A stretch of 64,000 bases of DNA, taken from NCBI RefSeq assembly GCF_000020665.1, contig NC_011071.1:2470501-2534500 (forward strand). The letters run 5' to 3'. Below, in pieces: positions 9,001-15,704 of the stretch. Position numbers and translations under genes: made by a program. Within the stretch, counting starts at the first letter, position 1. The number at the start of each line of letters is the position of its first letter. This DNA comes from Stenotrophomonas maltophilia R551-3. GTDB taxonomy: Bacteria > Pseudomonadota > Gammaproteobacteria > Xanthomonadales > Xanthomonadaceae. Below the pieces are notes generated by a model, which made no database searches, was not told the origin of the DNA, and was given only the letters and a program-made list of their open reading frames with translations.

Positions 9001-11594
9001 AGCAGGGCCGTGGGCCCGCCGAGCGCCGGAAGCAGGTTGCCGGCCTCTACCTGCCCGCCGGCAATCTGCACCGTTCCACCGAAGCTGACGCGGCTTGCAG
9101 TGAGCCCAAGCCGGCCGCCCTCCTGCAACCTGAGCGTGCCATCCAGGTCAATACGGCCCGCCGAAGCGAGGTCCACCTGCCCCCAACGCTGGGCGCTCAG
9201 GACCTCACTGTCCAACCACACGGTATTGCGCTGTGTTTCCCCGATCGGCGCCTGCAACGTCCATGACCGGGTGTCGGCCTGGAGCGCTCCGATGCGGATC
9301 TGCGAATCGAACACTGCACTTCGGCCGGTGTTGTCGAAACGCCCGAGCCAGAGCTGGGCGTTGCGGGCCGCGGCCGTCTGTGCCTGCACGTACCCGTCCT
9401 GCGCCTGATCCGGGCGGCGGGTCTGCTGCAGGCCCTGGAAGGCCACCGTATCCACCTGGCCCTGCAGGACAGCCGTGGGCGCCGAGATCAGCAGACGGCC
9501 TGCATCGCGTCCCACGGTATAGCCATTGTCGAAACGCTGGGTGGGTGCCACCAGCGGATTGCGGAACGATTCGGTCACCCCCCAACGTTCCTGCTTCACT
9601 TCATAGCCCTGGTACAGACCGTCGTACAGCATCTCGGCCGGTGCATCATCAAGCCGGTACAACTGCCCGTCGCGGCCACGCAGCCAGCTCTGCTGCACCA
9701 CGCCAGACTGCACATCCAGGCTGCCACCGGCCAGATTGATGCGCGAACCGGCGTGGCTGACGACTTCCTTGCCTGCCAGCTGGACGGTTCCACCCTGTGC
9801 TGCCCATTCGCTGATCGAATGCCCCTGGTTGTCCAGGTAGCCCCCCACTTCCAGCAGGCCGCCGCCGGCATACCAGCGCGTACCTTCATAGCCGCCGGTA
9901 CCGGCGGCGACTTCGGTCAACTGGCGGCGGTCGATCCACACCTCGCTGCTGATCAGCTTGCCGCTGTCACGGTTGTCTGGCGAATCGCGCAACTCATTGC
10001 CCTGCACCTTCACCTTGACGTTGTTGCTTTCCATCGCCACCTGCACGCCCACCGCACCGGAGACGTCCACGCGCGCGCCATCATCCAGATAGCTGCGCCG
10101 GCTGGCGTCGGCGATCACCTGGCCGCCGGTGGCCACTGCCAGTGCGCCGGCCTGGAAGTTCACATCGCCGCCGGAGACGACTTCGATGCGCGATTGCTCG
10201 CGACGGTCCTGCAGGCGCGAAAGATTGTCGAAGGTGCCGCTGTTGCTGGAACCGCGCAGCTTGTCCTGCTCGGTGGATTCCTTGATGAGCGCGTCGCGCT
10301 GGCTGTCCAGCGCCGTGCTCTTGCCATCGTCTTCCAGCAGTACTGCAGTGGTCGAGCCGGAGGCCAGGGTCACACTGCCCGCCGCATCGGACGCCGAGTT
10401 CAACAGGTGCACCGTACCACGTTGATTCAGCGTGGTGGACGCGACTGCAACGCCAGCCTGTTCGACCCGGCGTCCAGCCAGGGTGATGTCACCTTCGCGC
10501 GCCTGGATCAGACCACTGTTGCGAACGCCGCCCGCCGTACTGTCAGCGATGAAGCGCGGGGCAATCTCATTGCCTCGGGTGGTGGACGCGGTGTTCTGGG
10601 CGGTGCCCATGCCGCGGCGGATCACGAAACTGTCACCGGCGGCGAGCTGGGCCTGGCCTTTTCGAGTCTCGATCTGTCCGGCGTTCTCCACACTGTGGCC
10701 GGCCAGCAGTACATAGCCACCGCCGCGGGTGGCCGTGGTCGGTTCGTGCGTGGTGATGCGTGCACCGCGCTCGACCATGACCTTGCCCACGGCGTCGGTC
10801 AGCGCCGAGGTGTTCGCGTCGGCACTGTACAGGCCGTGCTCACGGAACTGCGCATCGCTGATGCGTGCGGCCGCTGCCACCAGATTGCGGACATTGACCT
10901 GGCTGTTGTTGCCGAACACAACACCGTTGCGGTTGGCCACGAACACCGTGCCATTGGCCTTCAGCTGGCCAAGGATCTGGCTGGGCCTTGCGGCGGGATC
11001 GTTGACCCGGTTCAACACGGCCCAGTCGGGGTTCTGCAGGAAATTCAGTGTGGTGTTGCCACCAATGTTGAAGGTTTCCCAGTTCAGGATCGCTTGGTCG
11101 GCTGTCTGCTCAATGTTGACCAGCACCCGCCCGTCGGCGGCCTGCGACTGTATCGCCTCGCGGGCGTTGATCCAGCCGCGGGTCAGCGGATTCTCGTCGA
11201 CCTTCAGGCCATCCTTGCCCAGGCCATCGGCGACCACGAAGCCCGCCTCGCGGCGCGCCTGCCGTGCCTGTTCCTGCAGGCGCTGCTGCAGGGCGATGGC
11301 CTGCGCGGCCGTACCAAGGTTGTCGATCGACTGCTGCAGCTTCTGCCGTGCCGCATCCTGCTGCTGCGCGGGTAGCTGGAACTGGATCGGCACGCCATTG
11401 GGCATGCGCCCGCTCTGTGCCGCCGCGCCCTGCGCCGCACCGCGCTCGGCGAACCAGCCGGGGCTGAACGCCTGTTGGGCCTGAGTGGCCGGAGCCACCA
11501 CGCTGCCCAGGGCCACTGCGACGGCCCAGGCCATCGGATGGCTACGCCACAAGGCAGCAGGGAAACGGGCGGTGGGCGAATGCGGGTGCGACAT
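1..11594 (-). CDS. Giant filamentous-haemagglutinin-type TpsA exoprotein (partial, C-terminus outside window)
   Basis: An uninterrupted minus-strand frame of about 3,864 codons starts at an ATG at 11594 and is still open at base 1. A signal peptide (hydrophobic run ending in ATQAQQ, about residue 40) is followed by a Gln/Arg-rich probable coiled segment. A TPS secretion domain follows at roughly residues 140-260, with the motifs WETFNIGG, AVLNRV, NRNGVVFG and VNVRNLVA; the usual motif is NPNG, here NRNG. The remainder is low-complexity repetitive sequence typical of a beta-helix, with many GxxLxAG turns. Such proteins are secreted across the outer membrane by a TpsB (FhaC/ShlB) partner. None lies in the window, so it is presumably further left. 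Position after a T2SS and DING genes resembles P. aeruginosa PdtA. I checked the frame at several points (around 2400, 5600, 9000) but not base by base. Confidence 0.88.
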   Translation of the reverse strand, partial: MSHPHSPTARFPAALWRSHPMAWAVAVALGSVVAPATQAQQAFSPGWFAERGAAQGAAAQSGRMPNGVPIQFQLPAQQQDAARQKLQQSIDNLGTAAQAIALQQRLQEQARQARREAGFVVADGLGKDGLKVDENPLTRGWINAREAIQSQAADGRVLVNIEQTADQAILNWETFNIGGNTTLNFLQNPDWAVLNRVNDPAARPSQILGQLKANGTVFVANRNGVVFGNNSQVNVRNLVAAAARISDAQFREHGLYSADANTSALTDAVGKVMVERGARITTHEPTTATRGGGYVLLAGHSVENAGQIETRKGQAQLAAGDSFVIRRGMGTAQNTASTTRGNEIAPRFIADSTAGGVRNSGLIQAREGDITLAGRRVEQAGVAVASTTLNQRGTVHLLNSASDAAGSVTLASGSTTAVLLEDDGKSTALDSQRDALIKESTEQDKLRGSSNSGTFDNLSRLQDRREQSRIEVVSGGDVNFQAGALAVATGGQVIADASRRSYLDDGARVDVSGAVGVQVAMESNNVKVKVQGNELRDSPDNRDSGKLISSEVWIDRRQLTEVAAGTGGYEGTRWYAGGGLLEVGGYLDNQGHSISEWAAQGGTVQLAGKEVVSHAGSRINLAGGSLDVQSGVVQQSWLRGRDGQLYRLDDAPAEMLYDGLYQGYEVKQERWGVTESFRNPLVAPTQRFDNGYTVGRDAGRLLISAPTAVLQGQVDTVAFQGLQQTRRPDQAQDGYVQAQTAAARNAQLWLGRFDNTGRSAVFDSQIRIGALQADTRSWTLQAPIGETQRNTVWLDSEVLSAQRWGQVDLASAGRIDLDGTLRLQEGGRLGLTASRVSFGGTVQIAGGQVEAGNLLPALGGPTALLRSGRGAVDVAAGARIDLGGSWSNALAAPDGDPAQAWIDGGQMRFNSSHDIRVGEGAAILVDAGGAIDASGKGRVGKGGSVSLLAASTEVATDGSGRIRIGDGTRFSALGNGSGNFTLATGGAVSIGAPGTDASAASLRLQSALFRSGFAGYDIAGHNGLTVEEGTQLLVERPALRLAEGAQQALAREQGVQAWTPSLYEADPASGRVSQRGGASLALRAGHPLSTADLRVGKGARIEVDAGQTIELFSAGNLDVAGSLKAAGGRIRLDEAFDPTGVRGDQRRERRWTIAEGALLDVSGDSVSLPDARGTLRGQVRKGGTIEIGGALDWEDQDNVRHLPPDTFVVVERGARLDASGASALLDIDGSGRTRVDSDGGSIVLRAGNALYLQGDLDAAAGGDGARGGTLGVAFGGGTYGRTAMNKEVLAPRVISLTQHAAQTTDLPARLEYGHAALSVEQIEAGGFDHLALFGDIRAQGDVTLRMDQSLRLQGLNERYLGFVPGNSEGNRLQLDAPYVRLAQGRWWQPAGEGTLRPQEAGFDSGRQHRLDVSADLIDLRDVTWLAGFDQVALRSRGDIRMLAAVASSSRESTLASPGSIDISAARMYPAARAKGRIVAGVPDIGPSGLPFWQNPDAVLRIHGIAGGAQPAPDSAFGSLELVAATVVQGGNVQAPWGHVQLGGREFNADAASRVDLLAGSVTSVSGAGLQLPFGGTVDGVGWRRNGADFDVLGPGSTNIPIGIDIVANAVDGVVGSVLDVSGGGELSGAAFVAGRGGSVDILRHALADANPRYRFSGSDNAVYAIMPGRSGTQAPQAVADGSADPRIGQQIVIPAGVPGLPAGTYTLLPASYALQKGAFRVEVGAERAVGSRQAVATGTGSWRVSGHRAQSLGGAVSPLLTDLVLTPAEAVRRHANYNETSYSTFVQGVAERRGEALRWRPTDAGNLNLALGEGAGRSSVPAAIFQGVSRFNAGSNDGRGGTLSVNLLTSNDAMLEIVTEGGSAGSGSGATVFDSALNAFRPETMLIGGVLRRDATTHSLEGRAQHIVVRNGVNLTAQEVLLSAAFGGKGILVEQGASIDTLTGANTSRVAQPTTPYLVSGGLLAVSNQRLTALSAQGGSAAGPVAIDIGGCVVDCNGQTRLLSAGSINVVTDGALNIGDSVSYGTRQLGLGMSALNLGSAEAIAAAAAAGALPAGMTMNQEVLQRLLRGNTATGAPALEALSLTARDAINVFGSVDLDTRDGATGRSSLRSLVLGAPAIHGYGSAADHARIFADTLVWDGTLAGTTLPGGEQTQPAGEAMVGRLGQGQLEINARVLELGRAPFTRPSSSVAADRQVLGFAGVTLAASDRMLFSGKGSLDVFQRQGDYVAGSGWQFSGGALDIVTPLLTGSAGAQLAIRNGGTVQLRGAAATAGSDALGAELSITAERVVIDSRVALASGRFEANARQGVALGSNAVLDMAGRKVSLFDVDKYSWGGDVALSSRDGDIVADAASRIDLSARNNRGGRLTVAALGAQGGRVDLAGTLLGGASGRYDAGGTEVPYDGGELVVRARQLQDFSGLNTRLTAGGITGGRTFQLSEGDLVIGDEVKARNVDISVDGGSLLVNGRIDASGEQVGSIRLSARDVLRIDGTLDAHGSALRVDSYGKIIDSPNRAMIELTSASGSLQLGATSSMDLRAGTSVATGSSPGQNDGRARGSVKLNVPRVGSNDAAIDVASGLRIAGAADLQVNAFRSYDSAPLASAPDVHGHRPQVINQHWLDTVVDPDNSQWMNAALTNTGLQQRTAALGSYRLRPGVQIVARTSSDNPRGDLVVAGDIDLSGYRYGPQSNRTDPARRGFGESAALVLRAEGDINVYGSINDGFAPPPANPDEDGWVLLEGRSAGTPNTAFGGDLIVPGEGVQLQRGTEFRAGATLNYALPFEAVTLPAGTVLPAEMRLSGPLLLPAGTVLGAAVTTAGGEVVAAGTVLAQALTLQAGARLGAGFRLRAPAPVAAQVWPAGVALPMAMKLSDAVDLHAGAIIPSMTKVELAGDAPVKLRPADASGRQGRNWALAAMLPEGTTSWDLTAVAGADTTAADPRTRSWGSDGSIVLADSHYSTIGTVTKTTEWKGDRIVNLEGSLYWWGDESLAGKSPAEVAEIIGTTEAEICGAGAFCGPAPRLVDKEGSLAWWGDESWVGRPATELGAEMGMSEEEICAAMGYCYGGGTLTEVTTYGKRLGSPAWSVLRTGKGDLALLAAQDVRMKSGFGVYTAGAPTLLGDGSDPQFNPVRTAAPWHTSLLGRNQVSGNYDAALASYRAWYPDHGGDVRVEAGRDIIGDAWTARSESGTAQRDQAGHSSAAVGGWLWRQGTGTTEGAQATPTSWWINFGTYSTVGAEADAAPRMVGFTGFGTLGGGNLSLEAGRHAGVLDPMGNALGLLTAPHSSAIVAAVGSTGRVSNGELHLTGGGDLTLRSGGALNPGLRASAQQPESFLQDLDLNGAVTNLRGSTLLQAARIGGLSAIQSSYGTLGLMDPFVADAPVAMAGPLLILGDSTARLQARGDIVLGGAADAGRVPTANYNDVVLGDGQHAAGTTWFSLWTRGTALDLFSAGGNLAPSLAGSLHATGSNMFAEGIALREQSVPASINYWLYPSRFSAVAASGDIISAPLRGLGPGATTGDVILLAPSASGQLDVLAGGSIHAAINATGIARSGSDARLPGPFDPAFMAQRGASLTRVGHNLSDDGVQGADPSAILPLFAFGPSTPTTGALTSRPTSPSRFYAVAGDIIGLGSGGRRQLRRNIGEESRTLFDWYEAGSAVQLRAGRDVINANVTALNTSGTDISGIEAGRDIIRSNLTVAGPGNVEVSAGRQLRQEEAGSIVSLGGVVQGDARPGASIAVTAGNQGIDFDALRTRYLDPANLADPAQSLASQPGKAVKIYDKELKQWLQQRFGLAVDGAEVLAAFDRLPSEQQRIFLRQVYYAELREGGREYNDRNGPRVGSYLRGREAIATLMPDKDAAGATIQRTGD

Positions 11595-11740
11595 CGGGGA
11601 CCTCGTCAACCTGATGGGCCGCGTCGGCGGCGGCGTGTGTACGGATGGGCCTGCTCGAGGCACGCCCTGCACCTCATAGACGGTGGCGACGGCGTGAAGG
11701 CGACAGGCGCATCACTGTCATGCAGCGGACATACGCGGAA

Positions 11741-11764
11741 GGCGCCGGCATTGCTGCCGGCGCC
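11741..11764. terminator. GC hairpin between DING paralogue 2 and tpsA
   Basis: A perfect 10-bp stem (GGCGCCGGCA / TGCCGGCGCC) with a 4-base loop lies 37 bases after the stop of the second DING gene and 147 bases before the tpsA start. Only a short T run follows on the minus strand, so it may be a weak terminator or an attenuator that lowers tpsA transcription relative to upstream genes. Confidence 0.5.
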
Positions 11765-11800
11765 CTTGTGCGTCTCCTGAAACTACAGAAGCAATTGCAG

Positions 11801-12988
11801 TTACAGCGGACGGCCGATTCCCGAGCAGGTGCTCGGATTGTTCAATGCTCCAGCGTTGCTGGCGTTGACAAAGCGGGAACGGACCGCATCGCGCCAGGCT
11901 TTATTCAGCGGAATGAACCTGTGCGCAACGATGGCGGGATCCTGCGGGCCCTGTTCGACACCGTTGACCACGGTGCTGCCATAGATTCGAAGAAGCCCGC
12001 CGCGAATTCTTGCAGCCACCAGTACATCCTTGTAGCACTGCCCAAACAGGAGATTGGTGGTACCCACGATTGGATATCCTGAGCTCGGGTTGCCGAACCA
12101 CGGCACCCAGTTCGCTGGGTTCTCGGCAGCGGCACCGGCCGGCGGTGGCACGTTATCCAGTGTCGCCTGAGTACTCACGTCCTTTGGAGAGAAGCCCTTG
12201 ACCTGTGCAACTCGAGTAGCATCCGAGAGATCAAGAGACAGGTCTGGACCTGTGTATCCCATTGTTCCGACGGTCGCAAAAATGGCGGCGTACACCGCCG
12301 CGTCACCGGACGCCGGAGCTGCAACAAAGTTCTCGGGAACACTAGTGAAAAGATTGGCGAAGGTCGACTGCACCGAAAACGCCGGCACGCCGTTGGTCAG
12401 CTTCAGCGTGGTGCCTGAGACATCGGCCGGCTGGCAGGCGCTGGTCAGGAAACGGGCCAGAAATTCAGTGGCGCCGCTGCTCTCGCCACGGTAGACAACC
12501 CGAATGGTGCCGGTGCGGGCGCTGTCGATGCTCGACCAGTTGGTGATCTTGCCGGAGAATATCCCGCAGATCCGGGTGACCGACAGGTCAATTGCTGAAC
12601 CAGGCTTGTTGAAGGGAATAATCACCGGAGCCAGCGCAACGGGAATCTGGATCAATGCCCCATAACGGGTGGGATCACCAGCCCGGTTGAAGGTGCTGTT
12701 GTAGCTGTACAACTCGGTGCTGCTCAGTACCGCATCGCTGCCAGCAAAGTGGACAGTCCCCGTCGTCGAAAACAGTGATGGGTCATTGCTCAGGAATGCC
12801 CGCTTGCCGACGCCCGAGCCCCTGGGAGCATAGCTGAACGACGTCGGAAGAATGCTGTCCGGACTCCCTTGGTACAGGGCCGCGGGCATTGTCGCACCGC
12901 CGCCCTGGACAAGAATCTGGGCATTTGCTTCTAGAGTTCCGACCAGCGCGCAGCTGGCCAGCCAGAATGCGTTCAATGGCGGCTTCAT
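11801..12988 (-). CDS. DING/PstS-like phosphate-binding protein, paralogue 2
   Basis: A 395-aa secreted protein. I chose ATG 12988 because it begins a clean signal peptide (MKPPLNAFWLASCALVG, cleavage near ANAQ) and has GGGAG upstream; an ATG at 13030 would add 14 charged residues. The mature N-terminus carries GGGATMPAALYQG, the hallmark of the DING branch of PstS-type periplasmic or secreted phosphate-binding proteins. VPAFSVQSTF and WVPWFGNPSSGYPIVG are conserved with the neighbour at 13087-14280, so the two are tandem duplicates. It probably binds phosphate in the periplasm or is exported by the adjacent T2SS; the export route is inference. A hairpin separates it from its paralogue. Confidence 0.85.
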   Translation of the reverse strand: MKPPLNAFWLASCALVGTLEANAQILVQGGGATMPAALYQGSPDSILPTSFSYAPRGSGVGKRAFLSNDPSLFSTTGTVHFAGSDAVLSSTELYSYNSTFNRAGDPTRYGALIQIPVALAPVIIPFNKPGSAIDLSVTRICGIFSGKITNWSSIDSARTGTIRVVYRGESSGATEFLARFLTSACQPADVSGTTLKLTNGVPAFSVQSTFANLFTSVPENFVAAPASGDAAVYAAIFATVGTMGYTGPDLSLDLSDATRVAQVKGFSPKDVSTQATLDNVPPPAGAAAENPANWVPWFGNPSSGYPIVGTTNLLFGQCYKDVLVAARIRGGLLRIYGSTVVNGVEQGPQDPAIVAHRFIPLNKAWRDAVRSRFVNASNAGALNNPSTCSGIGRPL

Positions 12989-13036
12989 GAAATTGGCAAC
13001 TCCCTGCCTTCTCTGGATACGGTCGTTCATACCGCA

Positions 13037-13062
13037 GTGCGCCGGCCTGACGGCCGGCGCAC
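13037..13062. terminator. GC hairpin between the two DING genes
   Basis: A perfect 11-bp stem (GTGCGCCGGCC / GGCCGGCGCAC) with a TGAC loop lies 24 bases after the stop of the first DING gene. There is no clear U tract, so it could equally be an mRNA-stabilising or attenuating hairpin that sets the ratio of the two proteins. Confidence 0.5.
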
Positions 13063-13086
13063 CTGGAGAACACTTCTATGTCGCAG

Positions 13087-14280
13087 TTACAGCGGACGGC
13101 CGATGCCCGAGCAGGTGCTCGGATTGTTAACCGCACCGGCGTTGGTGGCGGTGGCGAAGCGAGCACGGACCGCATCACGCCAGGCCTTGGTCAGCGGGAT
13201 GAACTTGTGCGCGCGGATGGCGTCGTCGTTCGGGCCCTGCTCCACACCGTTGACCACGGTGCTGCCGTAATGGCGGGTCAGGAAGCCGCGCACATTGGCG
13301 CCCACGGTGGCGTTCTTGTAGCACTGGCCGAACACGAAGTTGGTGTAGCCAGCGATCGGATAGCCCGCGCTCGGGTTGCCGAACACCGGCACCCAGTTGG
13401 CGGGGTTCTCAGCAGCAGCGCCGGTCGGCGGAGCAGCGGTCTCCAGAGTCGCCTGCACGCTCACTTCATCCGGCGAGAAGCTCTTGACCTTGGCGACCTT
13501 GGTGGCATCGGTCAGGCTCGGGATGACGTCCGGGCCGACGTAGCCGACGCGGCCGTCAACGGCATAGACAGCGTTGTACAGCGCGGAGCCACCGGTGGCC
13601 GGGGCAGCGACGAAGTTCGACGGCACGGTGGTGAACAGGTTGGCGAAGGTCGACTGCACCGAGAACGCCGGCACGCCGTTGGCCAGCTTCAGGTTGGTGC
13701 CCGACACGTCAGCCGGCTGGCAGGCGCTGGTCAGGAAGCGGGTCAGCAGTTCGCTGGTGCCGCTGCTCTCGCCGCGGTAGACAACCTGGATGGCACCGGT
13801 ACGGCCCAGGCCCGCCAGCTGGCTCCAGTTGTTGATCTTGCCGGAGAAGATGCCGCAGATCTGGGTCACCGACAGGTCAACGGCCGAACCGGCCTTGTTG
13901 AACGGAATCGTGACCGAGGTGGCCACCGACGGGATCTGCACCAGGGCGCCGTAGCGGTTGGCATCGCCGGACACGTTGTAGGTGCTGTTGTAGGTGTTCA
14001 GCTCGGTGCTGCTCAGCACCGAATCGCTACCGGCGAAGTGCACGGTACCGGTGGTGGAGAACAGCGCCGAGTTGTTTTCCAGGAAGGCCTTCTTGCCGGT
14101 ACCCGAGCCGGTCACGGCGTAGCTGAAGTTGGCCGGCAGGATGCTGTCAGCCGAACCCTTGTAGAGGTCGGCTGGCAGCGAGGCGCCGCCACCGGTGACG
14201 GCAGTCTGCGCCGAAGCGGCACCGGCGGTGGCGAGCAGCGCGGTGGCAACCAGCGCGGCCAGGGTCTTGTACTTGTTCAT
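13087..14280 (-). CDS. DING/PstS-like phosphate-binding protein, paralogue 1
   Basis: A 397-aa secreted protein starting at ATG 14280 (AGGAGAAGATC upstream). The signal peptide is MNKYKTLAALVATALLATAG, cleaved near ASAQ. The mature N-terminus TAVTGGGASLPADLYKG and the internal motifs AGSDSVLSSTEL, CGIFSGKINNWSQL, YRGESSGTSELL and ANWVPVFGNPSAGYPI are those of DING/PstS substrate-binding proteins. The SGxSE loop corresponds to the phosphate-binding signature of PstS. No pstCAB genes accompany it, which argues against a simple import role and for scavenging or exported phosphate binding, as in the P. aeruginosa hxc/lapA locus. An intergenic gap of about 217 bases upstream may carry its own promoter. 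Confidence 0.88.
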   Translation of the reverse strand: MNKYKTLAALVATALLATAGAASAQTAVTGGGASLPADLYKGSADSILPANFSYAVTGSGTGKKAFLENNSALFSTTGTVHFAGSDSVLSSTELNTYNSTYNVSGDANRYGALVQIPSVATSVTIPFNKAGSAVDLSVTQICGIFSGKINNWSQLAGLGRTGAIQVVYRGESSGTSELLTRFLTSACQPADVSGTNLKLANGVPAFSVQSTFANLFTTVPSNFVAAPATGGSALYNAVYAVDGRVGYVGPDVIPSLTDATKVAKVKSFSPDEVSVQATLETAAPPTGAAAENPANWVPVFGNPSAGYPIAGYTNFVFGQCYKNATVGANVRGFLTRHYGSTVVNGVEQGPNDDAIRAHKFIPLTKAWRDAVRARFATATNAGAVNNPSTCSGIGRPL

Positions 14281-14426
14281 GATCTTCTCCTGAAGGGTTT
14301 ACTGCGAAGGGAAACGCCAAGGGAGGAACGGTCACTACACGCCTGCTGCCGCCGAGGGCCTCCCAGCCCACTCTGCGGCGACGTGTCCATGCTGGTCTGC
14401 GCCGATGACAGGCCGCTTAAGAAACC

Positions 14427-14465
14427 TGTGGAAGATCGAAAAAAGGTGTGGAGGATTGTGTGGAG
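14427..14465. promoter_or_regulatory. Repeated TGTGGA motif upstream of DING paralogue 1
   Basis: The 217-base gap between gspF and the first DING gene holds TGTGGA at 14427, 14447 and 14459; the last two are within an 8-bp direct repeat GTGTGGAG spaced 12 bases. A single CTGTCAT half-site of Pho-box type lies at 14405-14411 on the minus strand. This is a candidate operator or activator site; no consensus was recognised. Confidence 0.3.
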
Positions 14466-14497
14466 AATCGAAAGCGTGCCGTGATGCGCGTTGCGCA

Positions 14498-15697
14498 TCA
14501 CTGCACCAATTGATTCATTTCCATGATCGGCATCAGCACGGCCAGCACGATCGTCAGCACCACACCGCCCATCACCAGGATCATGGTCGGTTCCAGCAGC
14601 GCGGTCAGTGCCATCGCGCGACGTTCGATCTCGCGCGAGATCGTCTGTGCAGCACGATCCAGCAGCGGTGCCAGCGAGCCGGTCTTCTCACCGCTGGCCA
14701 CCAGGTGCACCAGGATAGGCGGATACACCTTCTGCACCTTCAACGCAGCACCCAACGCCGCACCTTCGCGCACGCGCGCGGACACATCATCGGCACAGCG
14801 CGCCAGCAGCGCATTGCCAAGCGTCTGCCGCGCCGCCTCCAAGGCACGCAGCAGTGGCACACCGGCATCCAGCAGGATCGCCAGCGTCGAGGCAAAGCGC
14901 GCACTGTTCACCCCCAGCACGAAACGCCCGACCATCGGCACCCGCAGCAGCATCGCGTCCCACCGCAGGCGCAGCTCGGGCTTGCGCAGGGCCAACCGCC
15001 ATGCCACCACCAACGCAGCGATGCCGAGCCCTGCCCACACGCCCCAGCTGCGCACGAACGCGCTGGCGGCCAGCATCACCTGGGTCAGCATCGGCAGCGT
15101 CTGCCGCGCCTGCACGAACGCGGTCACCACCTGCGGCACTACGTAGCTGAGCAGGAAGATCACGATCGCCACCGACACCAGGCTGATCGCCGCTGGGTAG
15201 ATGAAGGCGGTCAGTACTTTGGCCTGCAGCGCGTTGCGTTCTTCGATGTAGTCGGCAAGGCGCTCCATCACCCGCGCCAGGTCACCGGAGTCTTCACCTG
15301 CGCCCACCAGCGCCCGATAGATCGGCGGGAAATCGCGCGGCCGCGCGGCCAGCGCAACGGTCAGGCGCTGGCCGGCACGCACGTCGGCGCGTACGGCGGT
15401 GAGTGCCTGGGCCACATGCGGGCGCTCGGCCTGTTCGATCACCGCAGTCAATGCGGCTTCCAACGGCAGGCTCGCGGCCAGCAGGCTGGCCAGCTGGCGC
15501 GTGGCCCAGGCCAGCTCGCTGGCAGACAGCCGGCGGGCGCCCCAGCCACTGCCCGCACCGCGCGCCGCGCTGACCTGCACGGGTGTCAGCCCGCGACCGC
15601 GCAGCAGCTGGCGTGCGCCGCGCGGGCTGTCGGCGTCCAGCTGACCCTTCTCGATGCGGCCCTGCGCGTTGGCAGCCTGGTAGTCGAACAGTGCCAT
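14498..15697 (-). CDS. gspF: Type II secretion inner-membrane protein GspF
   Basis: A 399-aa GspF/PilC family platform protein. It has two tandem T2SSF domains, each followed by hydrophobic segments (LTAFIYPAAISLVSVAIVIF and ALTALLEPTMILVMGGVV, the family's signature tail). The N-terminus MALFDYQAANAQGRIEKGQL and MERLADYIEERNALQAKV are typical. It forms the membrane platform that couples the GspE ATPase to pseudopilus assembly. It starts 7 bases after gspE and is the last secretion gene before the DING genes. HxcS is the positional equivalent in P. aeruginosa. Confidence 0.95.
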   Translation of the reverse strand: MALFDYQAANAQGRIEKGQLDADSPRGARQLLRGRGLTPVQVSAARGAGSGWGARRLSASELAWATRQLASLLAASLPLEAALTAVIEQAERPHVAQALTAVRADVRAGQRLTVALAARPRDFPPIYRALVGAGEDSGDLARVMERLADYIEERNALQAKVLTAFIYPAAISLVSVAIVIFLLSYVVPQVVTAFVQARQTLPMLTQVMLAASAFVRSWGVWAGLGIAALVVAWRLALRKPELRLRWDAMLLRVPMVGRFVLGVNSARFASTLAILLDAGVPLLRALEAARQTLGNALLARCADDVSARVREGAALGAALKVQKVYPPILVHLVASGEKTGSLAPLLDRAAQTISREIERRAMALTALLEPTMILVMGGVVLTIVLAVLMPIMEMNQLVQ

Positions 15698-15704
15698 GCA
15701 GGCC

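Noticed and set aside
11715..11732. Pho-box-like sequence CTGTCAT-GCAG-CGGACAT upstream of tpsA
   Set aside because: It matches the PhoB consensus moderately but lies in the wrong orientation for tpsA. Direct PhoB control is possible but not supported enough to annotate.
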